DNA of 64,000 bases from JAZSMJ01 sp045535815 (lineage in GTDB: Bacteria; Bacillota; Clostridia; Oscillospirales; CAG-272): contig JAZSMJ010000068.1 in NCBI GenBank assembly GCA_045535815.1, forward strand, positions 1 to 64,000, read 5' to 3'. Of the stretch, positions 51,448 to 60,738 are shown piece after piece. The position numbers and the translations under genes are program-made. The notes beneath the pieces were generated by a model that was not told the origin of the DNA, ran no database searches, and saw only the letters and a program-made list of their open reading frames with translations. Within the stretch, counting starts at the first letter, position 1, and the number at the start of each line of letters is the position of its first letter.

Positions 51448-51494
51448 ATAATCATCGCCTCACTTTATATGCTGTAAAGCAAAACACTTTACAT

Positions 51495-51523
51495 ATTATA
51501 GCATCGCATATCCGTTTTGTCAA
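51495..51523 (-). promoter_or_regulatory. Consensus promoter of the ylxM-ffh operon
   Basis: On the minus strand TTGACA (51523-51518), a 17-bp spacer and TATAAT (51500-51495), a perfect sigma-A promoter. Confidence 0.9.
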
Positions 51524-51534
51524 GGGGAAAATTT

Positions 51535-51566
51535 AAAAAAAGTCCCGATTGATCGGGACTTTTTTT
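51535..51566 (-). terminator. Terminator after the dockerin esterase gene
   Basis: GTCCCGAT (51542-51549) and ATCGGGAC (51552-51559) form a palindrome flanked by seven A and seven T. It overlaps the esterase stop codon and works in either direction by sequence. Confidence 0.9.
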
Positions 51567-54300
51567 ACTCGCCGTAGCCTATAAGTGTCTGAATGACCGT
51601 ATGAGCGTATGCACGCATTACGAAGTCGGTGGGATGGCAGATGTTATCGCTGAAATCACGGTATCTCTTAGAATCGCATATTGAAAGGCTGAGTGACGTC
51701 ATGGTTGCAACGGCACAGCTCTTGCCTTGCTCTGCAAAATCCTCACAAACGTCTATATAGACGTCCTCAAACAGATGCTGATTCTTATACCAGTTGGTAG
51801 AGTCGATATTAGGAACCATGGTAGCAACCTGGAGAACGGGAAGATCCGGATCCATCTCGAACACCTTATTCATAAGCTGAGTGAATACTTCCTTCTCTTT
51901 TTCAACCGTGTAATCTCCGTCGTTCATACCGAAGCCGAGAACGAGAAGATCGCATCCGTACTCATCCGCAAGCTCCTTCACGTGCGTATTGAATGCGCTG
52001 ATCGCATTCTCTCCCGTCCAGCCGGGAACGCCTGCGTTAAGCATATGTATGGTGCCGTTATCACCTAAAACTATCTCTTTTTCAACTATCTCTCTTGCAC
52101 CTATAACCGAAAGCGGATGAAAATGAACCGTGTATCCGTATTTCTGAGCAAGATAGAGAACGACAAGCTCATTCCACGAGGGCATTCTCGGCTCACCGAA
52201 GGAAACGCTTGATGCCGCCGCACCGTAGGTTATGCTGTCACCGAAGAAGAGCACGGTAACGTCCTCACCGCTCTCAAGCTTGTTTATAAAGCTATCGAAG
52301 CGCTCGGACCTGCACTCGACCTCATGACCGCTCCACTCTTCAGTATGCTTATAAGTAACCACTACCTGATAGGTTGCGGTAGCGCCGAATGCGGTAGAGC
52401 GCTCAACGTCACCGTCCATGGTAAGAACGGTGTTTGAGGTATCGCTGAAATAGTAGTATTCACGTGTCATATACGGAATGGACGTGCCCTCTAAAAGCAC
52501 TATCTTTCCGTCCTCAACATCATAGTCAACGCCCTGCGTATAGGTCGTTTTGAGGTCAAAGCTCTTGACGGAGATTATCTCGGATATAGGGTAGAGCAGA
52601 GGTGCTTTATCCTCAAGTGTCAAGAAATTGACGGTCTCGTTATATACAGTGTCACCCGACCATACTGGTGTCATATACTGATCAAAATCAAAGCTGAAAT
52701 TAAGTCCTTCTATTATATCGTACATAGGTATGTCTCCTCCGGTAACGCCTCGCCAGTTGTCAACACCCCAGCTGCAAGCGCCGTTTGTATTCAATGTGAA
52801 ATTAATATACTGTACCTTTTCGGGATCGAACGATGCTCCCGTTTCTGCGCCGTTCAATCGAAGCGTAAGCGTGTTCCATCCGTCTTTTAATTTTGAAGTG
52901 TCGGGCAGCCATTTTGCCGTGTGCGTAGCTACCGGACCGTTTCTGCAGCTTGACATATAGATCTCAAGTGAGCTTACCTTCGATTCATCCGAAACGTAGA
53001 GATCTATCTGCATATACGCTTCCTTGGTGATATCCGTATATGCCGCACTCTCTATTGGATAGTCGGGAAGATCGGGAACTGTCGCAGCCCCCGGCTTTTC
53101 GGCATGTATATTTCCGCAGATAATGCTTGAGGCTGCAGAATCAGTCTGATTTGAAAGCCATCCGTCACCCTCGTTTTGTCCAAAGGAGCTCCACTGCATT
53201 CCCTGCGTTCCCCACCATACTCCGTTCTGAGCAGAGTCAAAGGTATGAAGCGTGGTAGAGGATTCCTGCTGAGAGCCGCCCATGGCTTCAAGATAAAGAT
53301 CGTCTATATATACGTCCATTTCCTCGGTGGTATAAACGAAAAATCTGAAGGATGAAAGCGAGCTGTAGGCTATGGTATCGGTAGCGGCGCTTATATCAAG
53401 CGTGTAATCCACCCAGCCGTCCTGCGTGCTCGATAAGAAATAGTACCAGCAGGCAGGCTTTCCGTCTGCATCGTAAAGCTCAAGAGAGCTTACCGGAGCA
53501 GCCGAGGCCTTGCCTAAGTATACCGAAACGTGTATCTGACCGTTTATATATTCAAGTGCGTTCATTCCGCCAAGATTACCTGCAACGAGATAAAGATAAT
53601 ACGGAGCGGAATAGACGGGATCTATCATCTTAATCGAAGCCGAGCCCTCACGCATAACCTCACCCGATGCCTCAAGATCAGATCCTATATTGGTGGTCAA
53701 GGCACCGACCTCTTCAAAGGTGCAAAGCTGAAGCTTTTTGGTCTGAGAGGGATATTCTGCAGACTGCGCTGTTTTGAGAAGATTGAATGCTATCAGACTT
53801 ACGTCAAGTGCATCTCTGAATCCGTCACCGTTTAGGTCGGAGGCAGGGTAGGTTGCTTGTGCCGGGCTTTTGCCCATATCGAAGGCTATCTGCGAAACGT
53901 CAACGCTATCTATAAATCCGTCTCCCGTAATATCGCCGGGGATGAGCTCAGGTGATGATATTTCGGGATCGCCCGATGCGGTAAGGTCTATATTTCCGTT
54001 TACCGTGATACCGGTGATCTTATAGGATAGCGCTCCGGGCTTTGATATAACGAGATCGTACTCTCCGCCGTTTGGTACTGATATGGAAAAGGTCTCGGTG
54101 TTCTTTCCTTTTTCAATAGCGGGATCGAGCGTTATTTCGGATACAGTTTCATCGCGTTGCATAATTTTAATGCTTGTCTCAAATCCGTTATTATAAGCGG
54201 TAAAGCTTCCGCTTATTTCATAATCCGAGGCAAAGATCGGCAAAGCGCAGATGCAAAGGGATGCCAATATCATAATTGCAAATTTTAATAAATGTCTCAT
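51565..54300 (-). CDS. Secreted dockerin-containing SGNH/GDSL hydrolase
   Basis: A 911-residue exported enzyme. Domains: signal peptide (1 to about 25), a beta-sandwich (about 27-115) like that of the dockerin-propeller, a dockerin (120-178: DITGDGFIDSVDVSQIA and DLNGDGFRDALDVSLIA), two carbohydrate-binding-like sandwiches (about 190-345 and 350-535), a linker domain, and an SGNH esterase (about 680-911). Catalytic blocks are FFGDSITYGA (Ser689), GWTG, GFGMNDG and DNICHP (His889). It probably removes acetyl groups from a plant or host polysaccharide; the target is not shown. It starts 27 bp after the PstS-like gene, with only a weak ribosome site, so it may be in that operon. Confidence 0.88.
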   Translation of the reverse strand: MRHLLKFAIMILASLCICALPIFASDYEISGSFTAYNNGFETSIKIMQRDETVSEITLDPAIEKGKNTETFSISVPNGGEYDLVISKPGALSYKITGITVNGNIDLTASGDPEISSPELIPGDITGDGFIDSVDVSQIAFDMGKSPAQATYPASDLNGDGFRDALDVSLIAFNLLKTAQSAEYPSQTKKLQLCTFEEVGALTTNIGSDLEASGEVMREGSASIKMIDPVYSAPYYLYLVAGNLGGMNALEYINGQIHVSVYLGKASAAPVSSLELYDADGKPACWYYFLSSTQDGWVDYTLDISAATDTIAYSSLSSFRFFVYTTEEMDVYIDDLYLEAMGGSQQESSTTLHTFDSAQNGVWWGTQGMQWSSFGQNEGDGWLSNQTDSAASSIICGNIHAEKPGAATVPDLPDYPIESAAYTDITKEAYMQIDLYVSDESKVSSLEIYMSSCRNGPVATHTAKWLPDTSKLKDGWNTLTLRLNGAETGASFDPEKVQYINFTLNTNGACSWGVDNWRGVTGGDIPMYDIIEGLNFSFDFDQYMTPVWSGDTVYNETVNFLTLEDKAPLLYPISEIISVKSFDLKTTYTQGVDYDVEDGKIVLLEGTSIPYMTREYYYFSDTSNTVLTMDGDVERSTAFGATATYQVVVTYKHTEEWSGHEVECRSERFDSFINKLESGEDVTVLFFGDSITYGAAASSVSFGEPRMPSWNELVVLYLAQKYGYTVHFHPLSVIGAREIVEKEIVLGDNGTIHMLNAGVPGWTGENAISAFNTHVKELADEYGCDLLVLGFGMNDGDYTVEKEKEVFTQLMNKVFEMDPDLPVLQVATMVPNIDSTNWYKNQHLFEDVYIDVCEDFAEQGKSCAVATMTSLSLSICDSKRYRDFSDNICHPTDFVMRAYAHTVIQTLIGYGE

Positions 54301-54327
54301 AGGCTTTCATTTTCTAAATTATAGAGT

Positions 54328-56634
54328 CTATTTGATATATTCTCTCGGTACTAATACCGCAACCATTTCGTCACTATCGGTCATAAGACAAATGAACGCA
54401 GGCCAAGAGAGATCACTCAAATCACCCTTATTGAATGGAGGCTCATCATAATTTTCAATATTGAGAATTCGACATTTTTTCGGATCTATTTCTTTGGTAT
54501 ATTCCGTAAAAGTACTCTCATTCCAATAATTGAAATTCTCATCTATAACGCAATACTGAGCACTATTCTGCCAGCCCTCCTCGAAAAGATCGTCAATAAT
54601 CAATTCCTCGCCCGTTTCTGTGTTAAAGTAAAAAGTAAAATTGAAGCGTCGGTAATGGCCGTCAAGGATCGGCAGCTCTCCGTATTCGTCATTATTGTTA
54701 TAGATTAGCGTATTTGTTCCGTCGAACTCGATATATCTGTTACCGTGAACGGACAGATAGAAGTTCGGGAAAGGACCGACTTCCATACTTTCATAGATAA
54801 TGCCAGCATTGTTTAGCAGCTCGGCAAGCTTTTCATTTGTAAAATGATCTTCGTAGGTATTTTTTACAAACGAATTGATTTTGTCACATACTTCGTCGGA
54901 AATAGAGGTCTTATCCTTATCGAGATACCAAATTCCCATTCTGTCTATCTCTTCACCATATCCGATATCGGAAGATGAGTAGATGTCCAAACATTTATAA
55001 ACTGGGGTTTCTTCATCTATAGGTCCTGCCATATCACGAGGCACGCTTGTTACCATATGTTTGTAAATTCCGTAAAGGGATAACTCCACTCCGTCTGCAA
55101 AGCATGTCCCTGGTTTAAATATGATACTGTCTATTGTAAAAGCAAAGTTTCCATCATAAAGCCCCTTGAAATCGCTTAGCATATCATGTGTGGATCCCCA
55201 GCTTGAATATGGCATTTCTGCTTCGCTTGCAAGGTGTTTATTAAGCAGCGGAACAAAATCATCTCCCTCAAAAAACAGATCGGACAGTTCAAGCTGCTTA
55301 CCTGTATAGATATCAAATACAGCAGTACGAACATCATAGTAGTAAAAAGGGGAATCTTGAACGCCGAAGCTATATCTCAATCCTACAGCAACGCTCAAAT
55401 AACCGTTTAATATCTTTTTTTCAGTAAGTATGGTAGTATCACAATATGCAGAACGGGAATCAAGAAACTCTTGCATCTTATCTTTGTCGATTTTCGATAA
55501 CTCATCTGTAGCTTTGGTTATAAAATCTTCGATCTGTTGATCAAGGCCCTCAATGGTGAATGAGTTGCTTGACCATGCTTTGCACTGATAGTAGCAGTCT
55601 GCCACTGTCTCTGGCTTTGCAATACCTGAGGTGCCAAGCGAGGTATATAATGTTTTTCCTGTAGACTCCGGCAGGGTAAGTCCGTCAACCTTACGGTAAG
55701 GTATGTATCCGGCATCAGCAATCACCTGCTGTCCTTCGTCCGATTGAATCCATTTCACAAGGGCGCGTACATTAGAGTCATCAGGTTCATCTGCGGAAAA
55801 TACCGCGTAGTTATATCCGAGAAGAGGGTAACTTCCGTCTGCAAGAGTTGTAAGCGACGGCTCAACACCGTTTACCTTGATGTATTTGATTTTTGAAATA
55901 TTCTCATACATTCCATCGGAATATGCATAAACAGAATATCCGATAGCATCAATGCCGTTATCGTAATTTGCGATTACATCAAGAATTCCGGACATTGTGG
56001 CGGGTATTTCGTCGGTTATCGGCTTCATAAGCTTGGTATCGCCCATAAAGGACAGCATATAGTTCTGACTGCCGGAATCGGCATTGCGCTGATATGCGAT
56101 GATCTCTGCATCATTGCCACCGACATCTTTCCAGTTTGTGATCTCACCGGAGTAGATTCTCTTAAGTTGTTCAACAGTGAGAGTATCTACGGGATTATCC
56201 TTATTTACCACGAATACAAATCCTTCTCCCGCAACCGGTTCAGCTTCATGGAAAAAAACATCGCGCTCCATTATTCGAAGCTGCTCTGCAGACAGAGGAG
56301 TAGTAAAAATCAGCTCGCATTTACCCTCAAGCAGATTATAAAACGCGGTATAGGTTTTTGAATGTGATGAAAGTTGTTCGCCACCTAGAATGGCGCTTTT
56401 TACTGCGTTGTCCAAATTGATTGTTGAAGTTGAACCGTCAGTAATCGGGTAGACAAAATCTTCGGGAAGTGTATATGTATTTGGCATTACAGTATCAGGA
56501 GAGCAGGAATTTGCAGTTGTTTCTTCGATGATTGAATCGTGATTAATTGGATTATCATCGTTATTTGGCGTTGTATTGCATGCACTGAGAAAAAGCACCG
56601 CGCACAGTAAAATTATAAGTGTTGTTTTTTTCAT
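54328..56634 (-). CDS. Lipoprotein with PstS-like binding domain and RsiV-type C-terminal part
   Basis: A 768-residue lipoprotein (lipobox LSAC, Cys19). The first half (about 65-345) is like phosphate-binding PBP domains: SAEQLRIMERDVFF, VNKDNPVDTLTVEQLKRIYS, GEITNWKDVGG and AIGYSVYAYSD. The second half contains two segments like DUF3298/RsiV modules (FDIYTGKQLELSDLF and FNTETGEELIIDDLF). ATG 56634 follows AAAGGAGAG. Fusion of a substrate-binding domain with an anti-sigma-type sensor part suggests signalling at the cell surface instead of transport; no Pst permease is near. The dockerin esterase follows by 27 bp. Confidence 0.82.
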   Translation of the reverse strand: MKKTTLIILLCAVLFLSACNTTPNNDDNPINHDSIIEETTANSCSPDTVMPNTYTLPEDFVYPITDGSTSTINLDNAVKSAILGGEQLSSHSKTYTAFYNLLEGKCELIFTTPLSAEQLRIMERDVFFHEAEPVAGEGFVFVVNKDNPVDTLTVEQLKRIYSGEITNWKDVGGNDAEIIAYQRNADSGSQNYMLSFMGDTKLMKPITDEIPATMSGILDVIANYDNGIDAIGYSVYAYSDGMYENISKIKYIKVNGVEPSLTTLADGSYPLLGYNYAVFSADEPDDSNVRALVKWIQSDEGQQVIADAGYIPYRKVDGLTLPESTGKTLYTSLGTSGIAKPETVADCYYQCKAWSSNSFTIEGLDQQIEDFITKATDELSKIDKDKMQEFLDSRSAYCDTTILTEKKILNGYLSVAVGLRYSFGVQDSPFYYYDVRTAVFDIYTGKQLELSDLFFEGDDFVPLLNKHLASEAEMPYSSWGSTHDMLSDFKGLYDGNFAFTIDSIIFKPGTCFADGVELSLYGIYKHMVTSVPRDMAGPIDEETPVYKCLDIYSSSDIGYGEEIDRMGIWYLDKDKTSISDEVCDKINSFVKNTYEDHFTNEKLAELLNNAGIIYESMEVGPFPNFYLSVHGNRYIEFDGTNTLIYNNNDEYGELPILDGHYRRFNFTFYFNTETGEELIIDDLFEEGWQNSAQYCVIDENFNYWNESTFTEYTKEIDPKKCRILNIENYDEPPFNKGDLSDLSWPAFICLMTDSDEMVAVLVPREYIK

Positions 56635-56672
56635 AATCTCTCCTTTCAAAGCGCAAAAGATTTGTTTACTTC

Positions 56673-56701
56673 ATTATATATTTAACAGCAGACTTTGTCA
56701 A
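56673..56701 (-). promoter_or_regulatory. Promoter of the PstS-like lipoprotein gene
   Basis: On the minus strand TTGACA (56701-56696), a 17-bp spacer and TATAAT (56678-56673). It begins directly after the thrS terminator. Confidence 0.88.
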
Positions 56702-56725
56702 CAAAAAAACATCGCACAGCGATGT
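56702..56725 (-). terminator. Terminator of thrS
   Basis: ACATCGC (56709-56715) and GCGATGT (56719-56725) form the stem; on the minus strand it is followed by TTTTTTTGT. Confidence 0.85.
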
Positions 56726-56744
56726 ACGATGTTTTTTGAATCTA

Positions 56745-58637
56745 TCAGAATTTTTCAAACGTTTCGATCTGCTTGAGGGCCATTTCGATAAAGTCTGCCT
56801 TGGACATAACGCCCTTATCGACACCGCCTCTCTGACGTACCGCAACCGTGCCGTCAGCAACCTCTTTTTCACCGATAACGAGCATATAAGGTACCTTCTG
56901 AAGCTGTGCTTCTCTTATCTTATAGCCGATCTTTTCGTTTCTTGCATCAAGCTCAACTCTCATGCCGTTCTTTTCAAGCTCTTTCTTGAACTCTTCTGCA
57001 TATGCAACGTGATCGTTTCCGATGGGAAGAAGCTTGATCTGAGTGGGAGCCATCCAGAGAGGAAGTGCGCCTGCATATTTTTCGATAAGAAGCGCAAGCG
57101 TTCTCTCGTAGCATCCGAGGGAGGTTCTGTGGATAATGTAAGGAGTAGCGGCCTGGTTATTGCTGTCAGTATACTCCATACCGAACTTCTTTGCGAGAAG
57201 CATATCTATCTGTATGGTAATAAGGGTATCTTCCTTACCGTAAACGTTCTTTATCTGGATATCGAGCTTAGGTCCGTAGAATGCCGCCTCGTCTATACCT
57301 ATCTTATAGTCGATGCCGAGCTTGTCAAGAAGCTCACCCATTATGCGCTGAGCCTCATCCCACTGCTCCGCAGTTCCTTCGTACTTAGCAGTGTTGTTGG
57401 GATCCCACTGAGAGAATCTGAAGGATGCGTCCTCGTAAAGTCCGAGAGTCTTGAGCATATAAACCGCAAGGTCAAGACAGCCCTTGAATTCCTCCTCGAG
57501 CTGATCGGGAGTAAGGATTAGATGTCCTTCGGATATTGTAAACTGACGCACTCTTATAAGACCGTGCATCTCGCCCGAATCCTCGTTACGGAAGAGGGTT
57601 GACGTTTCGCCAAGTCTCATGGGGAGATCTCTGTACGAACGCTTTTTGTTTAAGAATACCTGATACTGGAAGGGGCAGGTCATAGGTCTTAATGCAAAGC
57701 ATTCCTTGGTTTCATCGTTGGGATCTCCGAGAACGAACATTCCGTCAAGGTAGTGATCCCAGTGACCGGAGATCTTATAAAGGTCAGACTTTGCCATAAG
57801 AGGAGTCTTTGTCAGAAGATAACCTCTTCTCTGTTCCTCGTCCTCAACGAATCTCTGAAGTATCTGTATAGTTCTTGCGCCCTTGGGGAGCATTATCGGC
57901 AGACCCTGACCGATAACGTCAACGGTCGTGAAGTATTCGAGCTCACGTCCGAGCTTGTTGTGGTCTCTCTTTCTTGCCTCAGCAACCTGCTCAAGATAAG
58001 CGTTCAGCTCGTCCTTCTTGGGGAATGCAGTACCGTATACTCTCTGAAGGACTTTATTGTTCGAGTTTCCTTCCCAGTAAGCGCCCGTGCACTGCGTAAG
58101 CTTGAATGCCTTAACCGCACCGGTAGAGAAGAGGTGCGGGCCTGCGCACAGATCAACGAAGTCGCCCTGGCGGTAGAAGGAGATATCGTCTCCCTCGGGA
58201 ATTCTGTCTATAAGAAGAACCTTGTAGGGCTCGTTCTTTTCTTCCATAAGCTTTTTAGCTTCATCTCTCGGAAGGGTAAATCTTTCGATCTTAAGGTCTT
58301 CCTTTACTATCTTAGCCATCTCACCCTCTATCTTTTCAAGGATATCGGGGGAGAAGGCGGTATCGCTGTCGATATCGTAATAGAATCCGTTGTCAACGGA
58401 CGGACCTATAGTCAGCTTTGCATCGGGGTAAAGGCGCTTGACTGCCTGCGCAAGAATATGGGATGCGGTATGCCAGAAAACCTTTTTGCCTTCTGCGTCT
58501 TCAAATGTCAGAGGCTTAACGGTATCGTTATCACCTATCTCGCAGGTGAGAGCAACTGTAGCTCCGTTTACCTCGGCAGCGATAACGGCACGGCTCATAA
58601 GGCCGGCATCTTTAAGAAATTCGTAAGCTGTTTTCAT
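56745..58637 (-). CDS. thrS: Threonyl-tRNA synthetase
   Basis: A 630-residue class II synthetase. It has a TGS-like start (AAEVNGATVAL), the editing domain with HTASHILAQAVKRL, the catalytic core with RPMTCPFQYQVF, FRNEDSGEMHGLIRVRQF and HRTSLGCYERTLALLIE, and the anticodon-binding domain (KLLPIGNDHVAYAEEF). The TGS domain lacks the usual first strand (a K-LPDGS segment), so it is slightly short. ATG 58637 has GGAGG eight bases upstream. Expression is governed by a T-box leader. Confidence 0.96.
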   Translation of the reverse strand: MKTAYEFLKDAGLMSRAVIAAEVNGATVALTCEIGDNDTVKPLTFEDAEGKKVFWHTASHILAQAVKRLYPDAKLTIGPSVDNGFYYDIDSDTAFSPDILEKIEGEMAKIVKEDLKIERFTLPRDEAKKLMEEKNEPYKVLLIDRIPEGDDISFYRQGDFVDLCAGPHLFSTGAVKAFKLTQCTGAYWEGNSNNKVLQRVYGTAFPKKDELNAYLEQVAEARKRDHNKLGRELEYFTTVDVIGQGLPIMLPKGARTIQILQRFVEDEEQRRGYLLTKTPLMAKSDLYKISGHWDHYLDGMFVLGDPNDETKECFALRPMTCPFQYQVFLNKKRSYRDLPMRLGETSTLFRNEDSGEMHGLIRVRQFTISEGHLILTPDQLEEEFKGCLDLAVYMLKTLGLYEDASFRFSQWDPNNTAKYEGTAEQWDEAQRIMGELLDKLGIDYKIGIDEAAFYGPKLDIQIKNVYGKEDTLITIQIDMLLAKKFGMEYTDSNNQAATPYIIHRTSLGCYERTLALLIEKYAGALPLWMAPTQIKLLPIGNDHVAYAEEFKKELEKNGMRVELDARNEKIGYKIREAQLQKVPYMLVIGEKEVADGTVAVRQRGGVDKGVMSKADFIEMALKQIETFEKF

Positions 58638-58689
58638 AAATAAACCTCCATTTTCCGCAATATGCGGTATATCTAAAATTATTTTTTTT

Positions 58690-58972
58690 CAACAAAAAAC
58701 GGCAGACCGAAAAGGTCTGCCGGGGTGTGGATTCATAGTTATCCGCACGGTTCCACCCGAGAGTTTAACTCATTTAAGAACATATTAACGTAGGATACCG
58801 GTGGTACCTCTTACGGTTTTACGGCGGAGCTTTCAGCCTGCAGACTCCGTTCTCTGTGCGTAAAATAATCGCAAAAGACATGTCCTGTATCCGGGCACTT
58901 CCTTGACAAAAGGGACTTTTTGTGATAGACTGATAAAGTTAAATATCACGAAAAAAAGCCTTTCTATGCCTT
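58690..58972 (-). ncRNA. T-box leader of thrS
   Basis: On the minus strand the leader carries the T-box sequence GGGTGGAACCG (58758-58748), which pairs with uncharged tRNA acceptor ends, directly followed by the terminator. Upstream lie a GGAG/CTCC stem with the AGAGAACGGAG and CTGAAAGCTCC elements, and GGTACCACCGG (58808-58798), where an ACC threonine specifier codon is available. The 418-bp gap 58638-59055 is explained by this leader and its promoter. tRNA-Thr(GGT), which reads ACC, is encoded at 48958-49033. Confidence 0.9.
58694..58722 (-). terminator. T-box terminator hairpin of thrS
   Basis: CGGCAGACC (58700-58708) and GGTCTGCCG (58714-58722) pair around GAAAA; on the minus strand TTTTTTG follows. 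It competes with the antiterminator. Confidence 0.9.
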
Positions 58973-58978
58973 TTAATG

Positions 58979-59007
58979 AGTATAGCACAGACTTTTTCGG
59001 ATGTCAA
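58979..59007 (-). promoter_or_regulatory. Promoter of the thrS T-box transcript
   Basis: On the minus strand TTGACA (59007-59002), a 17-bp spacer and TATACT (58984-58979). Confidence 0.9.
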
Positions 59008-59055
59008 GCATTTTTTGATTTAATTTTTTTGGCAAAGCGGTAAAGAACGTATATC

Positions 59056-59997
59056 ATGGACAGTATTTTGGATAAATTTGAATTTGACGAAAAGAACATA
59101 AAAAATTCCGATTACACACGCAGTATCCTATCGGAAGCGGTGCGGTGCGGTGTTATATCCCAAGCTGAAATGCAAACGGTGAGAAACGGCATGAGTGAGC
59201 TTTTCGGCGAGATAATGAAGGGATATGACAAATATATCGGCATCAGACCCGATGCAGATATATTTTCGGGTCAGCTTTTTATATTTGACGTGTATCTTCG
59301 TTCACTTGATTCGCATATGGAAGCAGTGAAGGCACTCATTTCAAGACCCTTGCAGGATATCAGAGCCGAAGGAGTAAAACTGCTCAAAAAGACTGTCGCT
59401 GAGACTATGGCGCTATTGGTTAAGGCAAGGCAGACGAGGCTGCCCATCGACTGCAGAGTATATTCACAAACGCTTGAATGCACTCTGAAAAACGCACTCA
59501 GACAGTACGATACAGAATACTTTCCGCAGATGATATGCGAAGGTGCGGAGTATCCCATATATTCTCCTCCGTACGGTCTTAGGGGCATCTTTTATCTCAG
59601 AGCGTACGTGCTGGGTCTGATAGTTGAAAATGAGTTCTGTATGTCCTACGGTAAGGATGAGCTCGCTTCGCTCTACAGCTCTCTCTGTTCAATGCGAGGA
59701 GTAGCGGAGGATGAGTTTGCGGATAATATATACTCCGCAGTTTATGCAAACGCACTGCTTTGCGAATATCTGAAAAAGGATCCCCTCAGTATAACGGCAT
59801 ACGACTGTCACGTTATTGAAAATCTTCTGGGGCATATGAGCGAGAGCGAGGAGAAGGCAATACTTCAAAGGGCAGCAGATCTTTTGCCCTGCAGCAAGCT
59901 GCCGTACAGCCTGCGCAGTCATTCAAAAATGCTCCCGGGTATGCTGAAGGCGGTAAGACATAAGCGGCTTAATAAATATCTGGTAATTACGGAATGA
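59056..59997 (+). CDS. Conserved-type protein of unknown function
   Basis: A 313-residue, mostly alpha-helical soluble protein with no signal peptide or membrane span. Features seen are DADIFSGQLFIFDVYLRSLD, a PPYGLRGIFYLRAYVLGL segment and a C-terminal helical bundle. I do not recognise a family with confidence; it resembles large DUF proteins found in Clostridia. It starts at ATG 59056, divergent from thrS, and leads a run of three plus-strand genes (this gene, a GNAT-like protein and rqcH) with small gaps. Confidence 0.75.
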   Translation: MDSILDKFEFDEKNIKNSDYTRSILSEAVRCGVISQAEMQTVRNGMSELFGEIMKGYDKYIGIRPDADIFSGQLFIFDVYLRSLDSHMEAVKALISRPLQDIRAEGVKLLKKTVAETMALLVKARQTRLPIDCRVYSQTLECTLKNALRQYDTEYFPQMICEGAEYPIYSPPYGLRGIFYLRAYVLGLIVENEFCMSYGKDELASLYSSLCSMRGVAEDEFADNIYSAVYANALLCEYLKKDPLSITAYDCHVIENLLGHMSESEEKAILQRAADLLPCSKLPYSLRSHSKMLPGMLKAVRHKRLNKYLVITE

Positions 59998-60025
59998 TAA
60001 ACTTCATATTTATTGGAGAAAGTAT

Positions 60026-60718
60026 ATGATACGTATTGATGACGAAAGCCCGATGACAGAGCAAAAATACAACCTCGTTATCCCTATTGACGTTATTTGC
60101 TATAAGGACGGAAGAGAGGAGATATTCGTCTATCCTTCATTTAAAAATACTGCCGAAATGCTTGAGAGGGATCATTCGGGTGCTCTTATATCAGAGGAGA
60201 CGATAGAGCTTATCCATTCGCAGATAAAGGATAAGGTAAGAGAATACGGATATGAGGCGGATGAGCAAACACGTAAGAATACGCTTCACGTTTATTCGGT
60301 GCCCGATATATCCGAGCTTGAGGCAGATGAGCTTTATTGCGAGCTTATACAGGAGAATACCGTTTCTGCGCAGGAGATCAGCGGCATAGAGGATATGGAA
60401 AATCTGACAGACCTTCCGATAGATACGGATATTGCCTTCGTTACAGTAGAGGACGGTAAGATAGTTTCCGTGGCAACCTTAAATCCGCACGAGGACGGAG
60501 ATATAATGCCCGAGATAACCGCCACCACCGCACAGGGCTATGAGGGCAGGGGGTACGGAACGTCAAACGTATGTGCTCTTGCGCTTTGGCTTATTTCAAA
60601 CGGAATGGGCGGCTCGTACACCTGCGAGAGTGACAATCCTTCATCTGAAAGGATCGCCTTAAAGGCAGGCTTTACACACGATGCAGACGCATATTATTAC
60701 GTCTGCTATGAGATTTGA
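60026..60718 (+). CDS. GNAT-family acetyltransferase-like protein
   Basis: A 230-residue protein. The C-terminal 90 residues look like a GNAT fold: DTDIAFVTVEDGKIVSVATL, the acetyl-CoA loop in GYEGRGYGTSNVCALALWL, and NPSSERIALKAGF at the end. The N-terminal half has no known domain. ATG 60026 has GGAGA upstream. It lies 20 bp before rqcH. The acyl acceptor is unknown. Confidence 0.78.
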   Translation: MIRIDDESPMTEQKYNLVIPIDVICYKDGREEIFVYPSFKNTAEMLERDHSGALISEETIELIHSQIKDKVREYGYEADEQTRKNTLHVYSVPDISELEADELYCELIQENTVSAQEISGIEDMENLTDLPIDTDIAFVTVEDGKIVSVATLNPHEDGDIMPEITATTAQGYEGRGYGTSNVCALALWLISNGMGGSYTCESDNPSSERIALKAGFTHDADAYYYVCYEI

Positions 60719-60738
60719 TTTTGATCGGAGAATAGAAA

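Noticed and set aside
57753..58643. 296-codon plus-strand frame opposite thrS
   Set aside because: It lies antisense to the fully conserved threonyl-tRNA synthetase and shows no motif.
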